64,000 nucleotides of DNA from Liolophura sinensis (taxonomy: Eukaryota; Mollusca; Polyplacophora; Chitonida; Chitonidae). Numbering within the stretch: the first letter of the stretch is position 1; each line of letters opens with the position of its first letter. Below the pieces are notes generated by a model. The model did not search any database, was not told the origin of the DNA, and was given only the letters and a program-made list of their open reading frames with translations. This document shows positions 46,128-55,117 of the stretch, one piece after another. The stretch lies in assembly GCF_032854445.1 (NCBI RefSeq), contig NC_088307.1, positions 21,404,017-21,468,016 on the forward strand, written 5' to 3'. Both the position numbers and the translations under genes were made by a program.

Positions 46128-46335
46128 AAAGCGCTGTTCTCATGGAAAGCCGTTCTCGGCACCGGCCCATGAGGTCGCAGATTCGAATCCCGCTCTCGCT
46201 GTTTCAGCCTTGACCCTGTCAAGACGTTTTTGATCTGGCGCGAATAATTTCTGCACCCATATTAACCCTTGCCATTGTCAAATAAAGTGAAGAATTCTTG
46301 AATAGACCTACGCCGTAAACATCAATCAATGATTT
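46128..46335 (+). mobile_element. Decayed SINE, third head type, SINE-A-like tail
   Basis: GAGGTCGCAGATTCGAATCC is a good box B. The end AAAGTGAAGAATTCTTGAAT, ACGCCGTAAACATCAATCAA is the SINE-A tail. Confidence 0.65.
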
Positions 46336-46828
46336 GAAAGAAAATGCGATTATATAAGGACATCAGTAGAACTAATTAAAGTTTATCAAAAGATAGGACA
46401 TGATTTGAACGCACATGCAGAAACGCAAATGAGGTACAAGGTGTAACTGTGAGTATACTTTATTCTGTGCTCTCTTAAATTATCGGCATTTTCTAGCTCT
46501 ACAATCCTATAACATGTTAAATGGTTGTACAATCTGAGTGCCAATATCTTAGAATGTTACGCTGCGTAATGACTGTTTGCGAATTGTAACATGTTAGATT
46601 ACAAGATTTTTAACAGCTATAATGCCGATCACCACATCGATGTTTGAATTTGACATAAGATAATGTTAGATGTTTTATAAAACTCAGATGACAAAAAGCT
46701 TCCTCTCCTCCATCACTGACATAATGAATTTAACGTTGTATTTATTTAGGCCCATTTGTTTTATTGGTGATTTAACTAGCATAACCCTGATTATTTCCCT
46801 TATACGACGGCGGCCATCATTATAATGG

Positions 46829-47013
46829 GTTATTATTTATTTATTTATTTGATTAGTGTTTTACGCCGTACTCAAGAATATTTCACTTACACGACGGCGA
46901 CCAGCATTATGGTGGGTGGAAACCGGGCAGAGCCCGGGGGAAACCCACGACCATCCGCAGATTGCTGACAGACCTTCCCACATACGACCGGAGAGGAAGC
47001 CAGCATGAGCTGG
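46829..47013 (-). mobile_element. SINE-A, 3' two-thirds, close to consensus
   Basis: (TTTA)n, GTGTTTTACGCCGTACTCAA to GAGAGGAAGCCAGCATGAGC. The head is replaced at 47014 by a second SINE-A fragment. Confidence 0.9.
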
Positions 47014-47096
47014 CATTATAATGGGAGGAAGTCGGGCACATCCCCGGGGTAACCCACGACTATAAGAAGGTTGGTGCCCTGGGAGCCTTTCCCACA
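47014..47096 (-). mobile_element. SINE-A core fragment fused to the previous copy
   Basis: Restarts within the core (CATTATAATGGGAGGAAGTC, CCCCGGGGTAACCCACGAC), so two broken copies lie head to core. A further scrap lies at 46797-46826. Confidence 0.75.
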
Positions 47097-47596
47097 ATTT
47101 AACATTATAAAAGTTACCTATAATATGACAGCGTTAAGAGTACCGCTATACCATTATAGATTATAATTCACAACATACTATGGTAAATTGTCAGTTTGTC
47201 ATTGGCTATGCTTGTAGTTTTTAACCATTTGTAGAGACTGAAGGAATTTTCCTAAAAGATGACGGACGCGTGTCATTATCCACATGTAAAGTTCTATTTT
47301 AACCATGTACATTCGCTCATCATACTCCTCACAACGTATGCTCCCCCTCCTATGCGTTGATTTTACCACTGGACGCCTCCATCACTAGAAAAATTTGACA
47401 TCTGAACACGTCATATGCGCTTATTTAGGTTTTAAAGTCTCACCAATAGTGTCCTGGCACAAACCCTCAATCAACCTTCATCAAATTATCAATAAATTAC
47501 GTAAAAAGGACAAGCAAAAAAAAAAAAAAATGAAAACAGAAAGCAAATGTTCGCTATCATAATTCAATGGCAGATGGTCTTGCTTTTAATCAGCAC

Positions 47597-47599
<3 letters not shown>

Positions 47600-47638
<39 letters not shown>
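47600..47638. repeat. (CA)n microsatellite
   Basis: About 18 CA units. Confidence 0.92.
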
Positions 47639-47641
<3 letters not shown>

Positions 47642-47872
47642 TATAAATAGGCCTATGAGCTTTCAATGTGTGGGACTATTATTTTTGTTTTCGTCATTAC
47701 CGCGGTATGCCTCGTGCAGTAACCTTGTTCATCTGTTAAAACTGCTAAGAGATGGCAGTGATGTAAAGCGAGTGCAGTGAGTGACGCATAGTCATGCATG
47801 TATTGTGAGGATCTATGATCTTTGAGTAAAAATCCTTTGCGAAAGAAACTGCATTTAACGATGAATGTGTAA

Positions 47873-48021
47873 TTAATTCTCCTCAAATTTCTCCCCGAGT
47901 CGTCTCCCATTGCAGCCATCTTTGTCACACATACACCAGATGTCGCCACCATATATGTTGCAGCCATTGGGTAGTTGTCTTGGAAGCACGTGGTGCGGCG
48001 CACAGCCTCGATGGAGGACCG
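47873..48021 (-). CDS. Ly6-like gene 1, exon 3 (last five cysteines, stop)
   Basis: 149 nt after TTTCATTTCAG. Reads LHRGCAPHH...NGCNIYGGDIWCMCDKDGCN, stop TAA at 47873-47875. Confidence 0.86.
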
Positions 48022-50030
48022 CTGAAATGAAAGCAAATAGGGCAAAAGTGAAACATATTTCTTTGCATATTTTGATATCTGAACAAAGAATTGAAAGCAC
48101 GTCGTATAATTTTATAAATCTAATGGCACAATTAAATTTCCAAATAATTATGCGTGATAAAATTGGGCCTCTTGGTATTGATGCCTGCCAAAATACATAA
48201 AAACGGGTATATACGTTAGAGAATGTGTCAGAAATGAGATTTTTTAAAGCTGTTGGGAAGACAATACAAGATGTTTGTGTCAACATGAAATGGAAAGGAT
48301 CTCTAAGTTATATATTAAGCTCCGATGATTTCTGGAACAATCTTGGTTCAATTATGTATATGTATATCTTGCGAGCATTGGCTTACACATGCAGTTTTAG
48401 GTGGTGGCTCCATGTAGACTGACCAGAGAGACAAAACCATATAGTACGGTGTTATATATGGCAAATGTTAACCGCTGAAATCCGACATAGTATCAATTTA
48501 CACCTGATAAGCTTTTAATCCAACAGTTCACGCAAATTTTTAAATAGTGGCAACTTATGCACCCCATGCTAAATGAGAAAAGTTAACAGCACTGGCTCGA
48601 CGAAACGGTCAGGCCCTTAATCAATGATGAAGTCGCGTGTTCAAATCCAACTGACCCTGCTTCGACTTGTCAGGTACATGGGAAAAAACGGTGTTTCCTG
48701 CACCAATAAGCCTTACCTCCGTCATGTAAGTGAAAAATCCTTACACTATGACTCAAACACCAGTCAAAAAAAAATAAAATAAAATAAAAATAAAATAAAA
48801 AAGCAGTCTAACAGTTATAAGTGATTTCTGTGAGCCATTCATTCCCTTAGTCGATCACTCAATTAGTCAATCTGTCAGTAAGTTGGTTAAACCTTACCCC
48901 CTGTATTCCATACACCTGTTTTGACGTAGCACATCCCGAGACAGTCCTTCATGGGTACCTTGGAGGCATCTACCCACCCCTCGGCTGGACAGGCGAAATT
49001 AGGGGTCACAGAGTTCCCACTGTTACACACAAAACATCTCAGGCCGGACGCTGTCAGCACGAATGGGGAACATTTATTTACTTCTTTACTTGATCGTTAT
49101 GTAACGTCATAATCAAGACTGTTTCACTTATAAGATGTTGGTGAACTTTGTATGGGTGTTATATGTAGATAACCGGGACGCTCGTAGAAAACCACTGACT
49201 GTTGGCAAATTACTGACGATCTTTACCACATGTGACAAACAGATGCACGCCGAACGCTGAACTTGTGACTGCGTGGTCATACTTATGACATGCACAGCTC
49301 CAAAACATTTTTCTCTCATTTTTCAGAAATTAGAAAAACTACAAACACAAACGTATCGATCAGTTCCAAGTCAATCAAATCATTGCCAAAAGAGTTTTAC
49401 AATCTACTACATCCTTAGCAGCGCTTGATCGTTAATTAAAAGCAGCATTTCTAACGTCTAATCTTAATCTGACCTAGTGAGCAAATTAATATTGTGGAAA
49501 CTTTCATATTTTGGCAAAACTGTAGAGCTTTAAACTTAGCCCACAGGTTCAACTCTAGGCCCTGGAGCCTTTGCTTGGCTATCTTCTGAAATTACCAGTA
49601 CTGCTGTATTTACACGTAAGTTGTATTCAGCATAAAGCGAATATTTAACATACAGATTTCTTAACTACTTCGAAAAATGACAAAATTATTAGGTACTCCC
49701 TGAAAGCAATCGCGTACAAAACATACACACGATTTGTACCTCAGGTACAAATTGATTGCAATAAATTTGTACAGGCATATTAAAGTGTACATTGCAGAAA
49801 ACATTTGTATATGTTTATACATCTTAAATGCGACCAAATTGTGTAACTGCGAGTGTACATCTTGTTTACATGGTGAGCTACATTAAAAAACATGTACACA
49901 GAGCAGTACACACTGTCTTTATGACAGTATTAATTAAAAACAAATAAATTATCTGACTTCTGAACTTTAACATACCTGGGAAAACTGTGATCATGAGAAA
50001 CAAAACAGCAGTTTTGAGAAGAAACTCCAT
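47873..50030 (-). CDS. Secreted Ly6/uPAR-like (three-finger) protein, 118 aa, three exons
   Basis: Exons on the minus strand are 50030-49976, 49050-48898 and 48021-47873, both introns in phase 1, 357 nt with TAA. Residues 1-19 are a signal peptide (MEFLLKTAVLFLMITVFP). The mature part has ten cysteines at 24, 27, 39, 55, 59, 76, 90, 99, 101 and 106, with CFVCN at the start and WCMCDKDGCN at the end. That spacing and the closing CxC...CN are typical of the Ly6/uPAR fold, in which disulphides hold three loops. The chain stops eleven residues after the last Cys-Asn with no hydrophobic tail, so secretion rather than a GPI anchor is expected. It is the first of three paralogues in the same orientation. 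The ligand is unknown. The ATG is the first Met before the signal sequence. Confidence 0.85.
48590..48785 (+). mobile_element. Decayed SINE in intron 2 of Ly6-like gene 1
   Basis: GATGAAGTCGCGTGTTCAAA is box B-like. The end GTCATGTAAGTGAAAAATCC, ACACCAGTC and (AAAAT)n follow the SINE-A tail plan. Confidence 0.6.
48898..49050 (-). CDS. Ly6-like gene 1, exon 2 (first five cysteines)
   Basis: 153 nt between CTGACAG and GGGG|GTAAGG. Reads SGLRCFVCNSGNS...FACPAEGW...KDCLGMC. Confidence 0.85.
49071..49260 (-). mobile_element. Strongly diverged SINE-A in intron 1 of Ly6-like gene 1
   Basis: TTTATTTACTTCTTTACTTG, GTAACGTCATAATCAAGACT and GTTTCACTTATAAGATG keep the tail pattern. The core is barely traceable. 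Confidence 0.5.
49976..50030 (-). CDS. Ly6-like gene 1, exon 1 (signal peptide)
   Basis: 55 nt ending CCAG|GTATG, phase 1. It encodes the hydrophobic leader. Confidence 0.82.
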
Positions 50031-51464
50031 TTTCTTGCCGAGCAATCTACTATTCGGGTATTATTTCTCCAAATGCGATGTGTTACGGCTGCTGTTCCCC
50101 GCATAAAGCCGTACTGAAAATATGTCCCGCTTACCAGGATGTTCTCTATAAGCTTGTACCGATTTACTTCAAGGAAAAAAATTTCTTCATAAATACAAAA
50201 AGTAAATCGCAATTCAAAATAGCCTTGGATTCCCTTTTTAGTTCAGCTGGCAACTATATATTATCATTCGTTTTCAGATTGCTACCGAGATGTTTCACAA
50301 TCGGTAATCCCAGGGACAGCCCGTCCTCTGATTCTCTCTGCAATATTTATTTCCCACAAATATAGTCCCCTATGCGAATTTCCTTGCAGGTGAATGTGTC
50401 TTCTTGCTCCACAGTGCTCACTCCAAAAAAAAAAATAAATAAATAAACCGTTCACTCCAAAGAAAACCAATTCTCTTATTGCTTTTTTCAACTAGAATTT
50501 TACGTCGTTACTTCGCGTAAAGTAGTCCCTCTGGTGCAAAACGGAGGCAGAGATCTATGCATTGAGGCATGCCCTGTTTGAGTGTGAGTTTGGTGTCAAT
50601 GTTGTGCATGTCAATAACCACGTCGTGTATGCCAACAAGCGAAACCTTAACTGTAAACAGCGGCAACAAACAATTCTTTGTATGGAATTTTCAAGTATTA
50701 CAGATACTTTAGAATGTTTGTAGCTCAGAATCCCTAACCCGATACAGGAGCCAGGCAATATAGCAGCTTCGTCAAAAACGACGAAATAAGTCCATTACTG
50801 TAACAAATGACTTCGAGTAATTAAAATCATCAGTTACATAAGAATCTCCGAGGCTTGGGCCCAGTTTCACAAAGATGTCGTACCTCTACGATAATCGCAC
50901 ATATAGGACAATGGTACGGTAATAGTGACGTACAAAATATCGTACGACAAATGTATGATAAAAACATGTCGTGCGCCGCGTTGTGAAACTGTCTCTTGGT
51001 CCCTTTGTATTCTTTTGTTGTTATTGTATGTTAAATGTGATGATGGCATAGTATTTTGAGCAATTCTAAATCAGTGACGTCTAATAAACTGCAATTAACA
51101 TCACTGCAATGGGCTTTTCTGATTCTGATTATACCGAGGTGCTATGGGCGTGTAAATTGCTTCTATTAGCATTTATGCATTTAAATGAACAGTTAAAATA
51201 AAATGCAAAATGAGTTAAATTGACAAGAGGCCGTACTTCACCGGTTACGTGTGCTCATTTGCTAGCTATCACACTGTCGTCGCTGCTCTGGTTTTCTCTG
51301 TATGCTGTTCGCCTTAATTATACATATTGTATTAGGCTATACAATGTAATCAAAAAATGTGGAAACATCGAAGCTAATATTACTACACAAAATAAAAGCA
51401 ACGGTATTTAGTTCGAATCTCAGGTAACTGTTCTGTCTAACTGGTCAAAATATACCTCTCAGTT
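50031..51464. other. Intergenic DNA upstream of Ly6-like gene 1
   Basis: Presumably contains the promoter of gene 1. A TATATA motif at about 50253-50260 is the only visible candidate and is far from the ATG. No other gene is recognised. Confidence 0.35.
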
Positions 51465-51643
51465 AGCTCATGCTGGCTTCCTCTTCGGCAGTAAGTGGGA
51501 AGGTCTGCCAGCAAACTGCGGATGGTCGTGGCTTTCCCCCGGGCTTGTTCCCGGTTTCCACCCACCATAATGCTGGCTGCCGTCGTATAAGTGAAATATT
51601 CTTGAGTACGGCGTAAAACACCGATCAAATAGATAAATAAATA
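51465..51643 (+). mobile_element. SINE-A, head missing, near consensus
   Basis: AGCTCATGCTGGCTTCCTCT through to ACACCGATCAAATAGATAAA. Confidence 0.9.
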
Positions 51644-52064
51644 CAAGGAGAAGTGGTCAACAGTTTTCATTGATGTAGGAAAGACGCAAGGTATGTTCTA
51701 GGCGACTAAGTGAAATCAGCAATGAAATCATGTACTATGCTAGAATATCAGTTGTCGATAATAAAATGTGTATCTCAGCTTCGCTTTGGTTACAAGTGTT
51801 TAAGTATCCAAGGTAGCGATCTAATTTAACACGATCAACACAGCCCCTATCCCCGGGTTAAGCGGAATTAGACTCAATCTTGAAGCAGAGCGTCAGAGAT
51901 TCTGGACGCCCTGTGCATATTTACTTACAAGAGAATTTCACTCACTGTAAAACTTAAGAAACTTGGAGTGAAGACGTTGATGGAATAACCTGGACATACT
52001 AGTTTTGGCAGCAATAACAGCAATAACTAAAATGACGTTGACTGAAATCAACACGCAGGATTTG

Positions 52065-52331
52065 ATTTATTTATTTATTTGATTGGTGTTGTACGCCGTA
52101 CTCAAGAATATTTCACTTATACGATGGCGGCCAGCATTATGGTGGGTGGAAACCGGGCACAGCCCGGGGGAAACCCACGACCATCCGCAGGTTGCTGGCA
52201 GACCTTCCCACTTACGGCCGGAGAGGAAGCCAGCATGAGCTGGACTTGAACTCACAGCGACCGCATTGGTGAGAGGCTCCTGGGTCATTACGCTGCGCTA
52301 GCACGCTAACCGACTGATCCACGGAGGCCCC
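52065..52331 (-). mobile_element. SINE-A, full length, close to consensus
   Basis: Best-preserved copy in the window: tail, core, box B (GGACTTGAACTCACAGCGAC in antisense) and head to GATCCACGGAGGCCCC. It is useful as a local reference and is probably among the youngest. Confidence 0.93.
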
Positions 52332-52370
52332 ACGAAGGATTTGACAAATGCTACAAGGCGAGATATGTAC

Positions 52371-52603
52371 ATACCATATGCAGGGCTCTTCGGCATATTG
52401 CTGTCCAAGTAAGAATAATTTACAATGTCAAAACGAAAACTATCCCTCATGGCGTAAAGTGTGCGAGAAAGGAAACCGTTTTGGTCTTTGTACAAATATA
52501 GATCCAGATAAGATGTACCATCTGGATAGTCTATGATTTCTTTTAAGGCCACGCCGTTGCTATAATGCGGAATCACTACGGTACTACAAGCTTTAACAAT
52601 CAT
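52371..52603 (-). CDS. Unrecognised open stretch, possible exon
   Basis: Minus-strand open frame from an ATG at 52603 with non-repetitive, globular-looking composition (IPHYSNGVALKEIIDYPDGT, YLDLYLYKDQNGFLS, FRFDIVNYSYLDSN). It reaches a good donor, TATG|GTATGTAC, at about 52371 and is flanked by two SINE-A copies. An in-frame TGA lies just upstream of the ATG, and no partner exon could be placed. I do not recognise the protein. It may be an exon of an unseen gene, a relic, or chance. Confidence 0.25.
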
Positions 52604-52691
52604 CCCGGGTAGTCATGAATGTATTGAACAGTTCAAAACACCCAGGAGCGACCTGCGGTGCATCCCGGTTCACCTGGTTTGTCAAGTATAA

Positions 52692-52948
52692 TATTTATTC
52701 ATTTGATTAGTGTATTGCGCTGTATTGAAGAATATTTCACTTTTGCGACGGTGGCCAGCTTTTTGGAGGTAGAAAACCGGACAGAGCCTGGGGGAAACCC
52801 ACAACCATCCGCAGGTTTCTGGCAGCCTTCTCACGTACATCCGGAGAGGAAGCCAGCATGAACTGGGCTTGAACTCACAGCGACCGCATTTATGAGAGGC
52901 TCCTGGGTCATTGTTCAGCTCTGGCACGATAACCGCCTCGGCCACCAA
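52692..52948 (-). mobile_element. SINE-A, full length, moderately diverged
   Basis: GTGTATTGCGCTGTATTGAA (changed tail) through CGGAGAGGAAGCCAGCATGA to the head GATAACCGCCTCGGCCACC. Confidence 0.88.
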
Positions 52949-53227
52949 GGTTTGTATTAAAGCAAATTCTTAAAATATAAATAAAACTACTTTCCGCGGC
53001 AATGTTTAGTAGTCTTTTATCTTAAATATATTTCATGCACTATCTATGAACTGACCAAAGTCCTTCACGTCTGGGCACTTGTCCACACAATACCGCGTGG
53101 TATGAAAGTTTTGAGTCGAAAAATATTTATCGTCTAACCTGGTGTTTTCAATATGACGTTCTAGTGAAATAACAAAGTAAATACATGTATGGTTACTTAT
53201 TTTTTTATTTGAGGAGGAGTTTTAAGG

Positions 53228-53395
53228 AGTTTGGCTGCGGCTTTCTCTCTGGGGGTATGCGTGAAAGTCTGCCAGCAACATCCGGATAATACAGTTTTCT
53301 TCCGGGCGTGGACCGGTTTCCTCCCACAACTACGCTAGCCGCCGTCGCAAACGTGGAATATTCTTCAGCAGGTCGTAAATGAATAAATCGCCAGC
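53228..53395 (+). mobile_element. SINE-A, diverged, head missing
   Basis: GAAAGTCTGCCAGCAACAT, ACCGGTTTCCTCCCACAACT and GTGGAATATTCTTCAGCAGG are recognisable. Confidence 0.7.
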
Positions 53396-54485
53396 CTTAA
53401 TCAGTGATACTGATACCTAACATTGTTGAAATGAACAGCGTCATTTTTTTCGATTTTCAATGTGTTAGGTAGGTTTGGATGTGAACCTGCGAAACTTTTC
53501 CCTTTCAACCTTTTATTGTTTTTAAGTGGCATTAAGTTGGCATTGGTTATAATAATGTGACAAATTTACATTGGATTTATAACTCTTAAATTCATTCTGC
53601 ACGACGTTTCGGTGTAGTTCCTGACACCCTCTACAGCTCAGTGGTATAAAACAAACATGTTTCTATACGTACGAGACCAAATATCACGAACAGGAAATCT
53701 TTCTTCGACAAAACAAAGAAAAAAGAAAAACAGTTTATTTGTCTATGTTACATAATACAAACCACAAGACTGAGTATTGCTAAATACAAACTCAAGGCCA
53801 TCACCTGCTATTAGAAGCGGTTGTCGCGTCATTCTGTCACGTCAGATGAGCATTTTAACGTAGTAATCTGGGAAGAATTACGTCAGACATCCAGTCTGTT
53901 ACGTAATACTAAAAGTCCAGCGATGGCAGTAATGCGTCATGCAAAATTAGCCTGTTTTATCTAGCACATTTGGGCATATAAAATAATTTCTGTAGTCCAG
54001 CGGAGGTCATTGTCCGTTTATTTTAAATCAACATTCTGACAGCTAATTAATTACACGTTCCGGTCCTTAAAAGAGAACACTTGAATCGTTAATCAATATA
54101 GCATCACTAAATGTGGCTATTTTCCCCACCTCTCTGCCCTTCTTTGATTTATTTTATATCACTTTTATCTTATTCCAAGCCCCACTTCAGGCCCCACTTC
54201 TATCACCCATGCCGGATTCTCTGCATAGTGTACTGGCCATAAATGTTTAATTATTTACATGTTTTCTGACTTTATAAATATGAAAAGATTTAAGTGCTAA
54301 GTTAAGCTGTTACTAAATCTGTAGGAAAGCGAAAAACATTAAGGCAGGATGACAACAAATCTAGTGCGATTATAAATCCAAGAAAAACAGTGATGAAAAA
54401 CAAAACAAGCATTTACATGACTCTATGAATCCGTGAAAACGAAAATGTCAATGAAAAATTATCACGATCTTTTCTCATTTTTTTT
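53396..54485. other. Intergenic DNA downstream of Ly6-like gene 2
   Basis: AT-rich. Apart from a possible polyadenylation signal for gene 2 I see no feature. Confidence 0.4.
54148..54153 (-). terminator. Possible polyadenylation signal of Ly6-like gene 2
   Basis: AATAAA on the minus strand, about 330 bp past the stop codon. Common by chance in AT-rich DNA. Confidence 0.3.
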
Positions 54486-55117
54486 TCACGGCAAAGCCAA
54501 AGGTTCTTGGTAGGAGGGTTCCTCAGTCTCTTGTTGTTGTTGTTCTGGCTGTCGGTCATGGCCGTGGTGGGCGTGGCGAGTGTAATGGTTGTCCTCTGGA
54601 ACTTCCATCTGACTCTTCTCCTCCCCCTGCCCAGGGTTCTCCTTTGCCTCGGGTTCAATATACGGTCGTTCTTCCCAGGTTTGAAGAGGTTCTTCATAAG
54701 AAGCTTTCTCCTGGTTCTCGAGCGATTCGGGAGATCTTTCCATTGATGATTCCACGTGTGGTTCTTCTAGCGATTCGGACTGGCTGCCGTGCGGAAGGTT
54801 GTCGCCCTGCTCGCCTGGTTGTTTCCTGACAGGAGGCGCTATTTCCACTTCCGGTCTGGCCGTATTCTCCCTGACTGGTTCGGTCTCTTCCTCAGACCAA
54901 GGTTCTAAAGGCTTCTCTGGGGATAAGATGGCTTCTTCTTTATCCATCGGTATCAAGCCGGTGGTACCGTCTCCGTACTGAGTCATATCGTCAACGTTAC
55001 AGAAACTTTCAGAGCAGAAGCACCACCAGTTCTTATTGGATACTTTAACACAGCCGTCTTTAGGTAAAGGTCGACTGAGGAAGAATCCAATGCCAGCACT
55101 GCATCCTCGTTGGACAA
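54486..55117 (-). CDS. Ly6-like gene 2, exon 3 (domain end plus acidic tail)
   Basis: 632 nt after TTCTTTCAG. Reads VQRGCSAGIGFF, KDGC, NWWCFCSESFCN and then the acidic tail to TGA at 54486-54488. Confidence 0.88.

Larger units (their letters stand above)
42823..47599. other. Intergenic DNA between UNC80 and the Ly6-like cluster
   Basis: Apart from the elements listed, only AT-rich unique sequence. No open frame has splice support or a recognisable protein. Confidence 0.5.

Noticed and set aside
52065-52331. Recurring peptide phrases such as EYFTYTTAASIMVGG and VSTHHNAGRR in many open frames
   Set aside because: They are translations of SINE-A in its different frames and recur wherever the SINE does; no gene.
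53622-53690. CTACAGCTCAGTGGTATAAA resembling a tRNA box A
   Set aside because: No matching box B at the proper distance and no acceptor-stem pairing visible.
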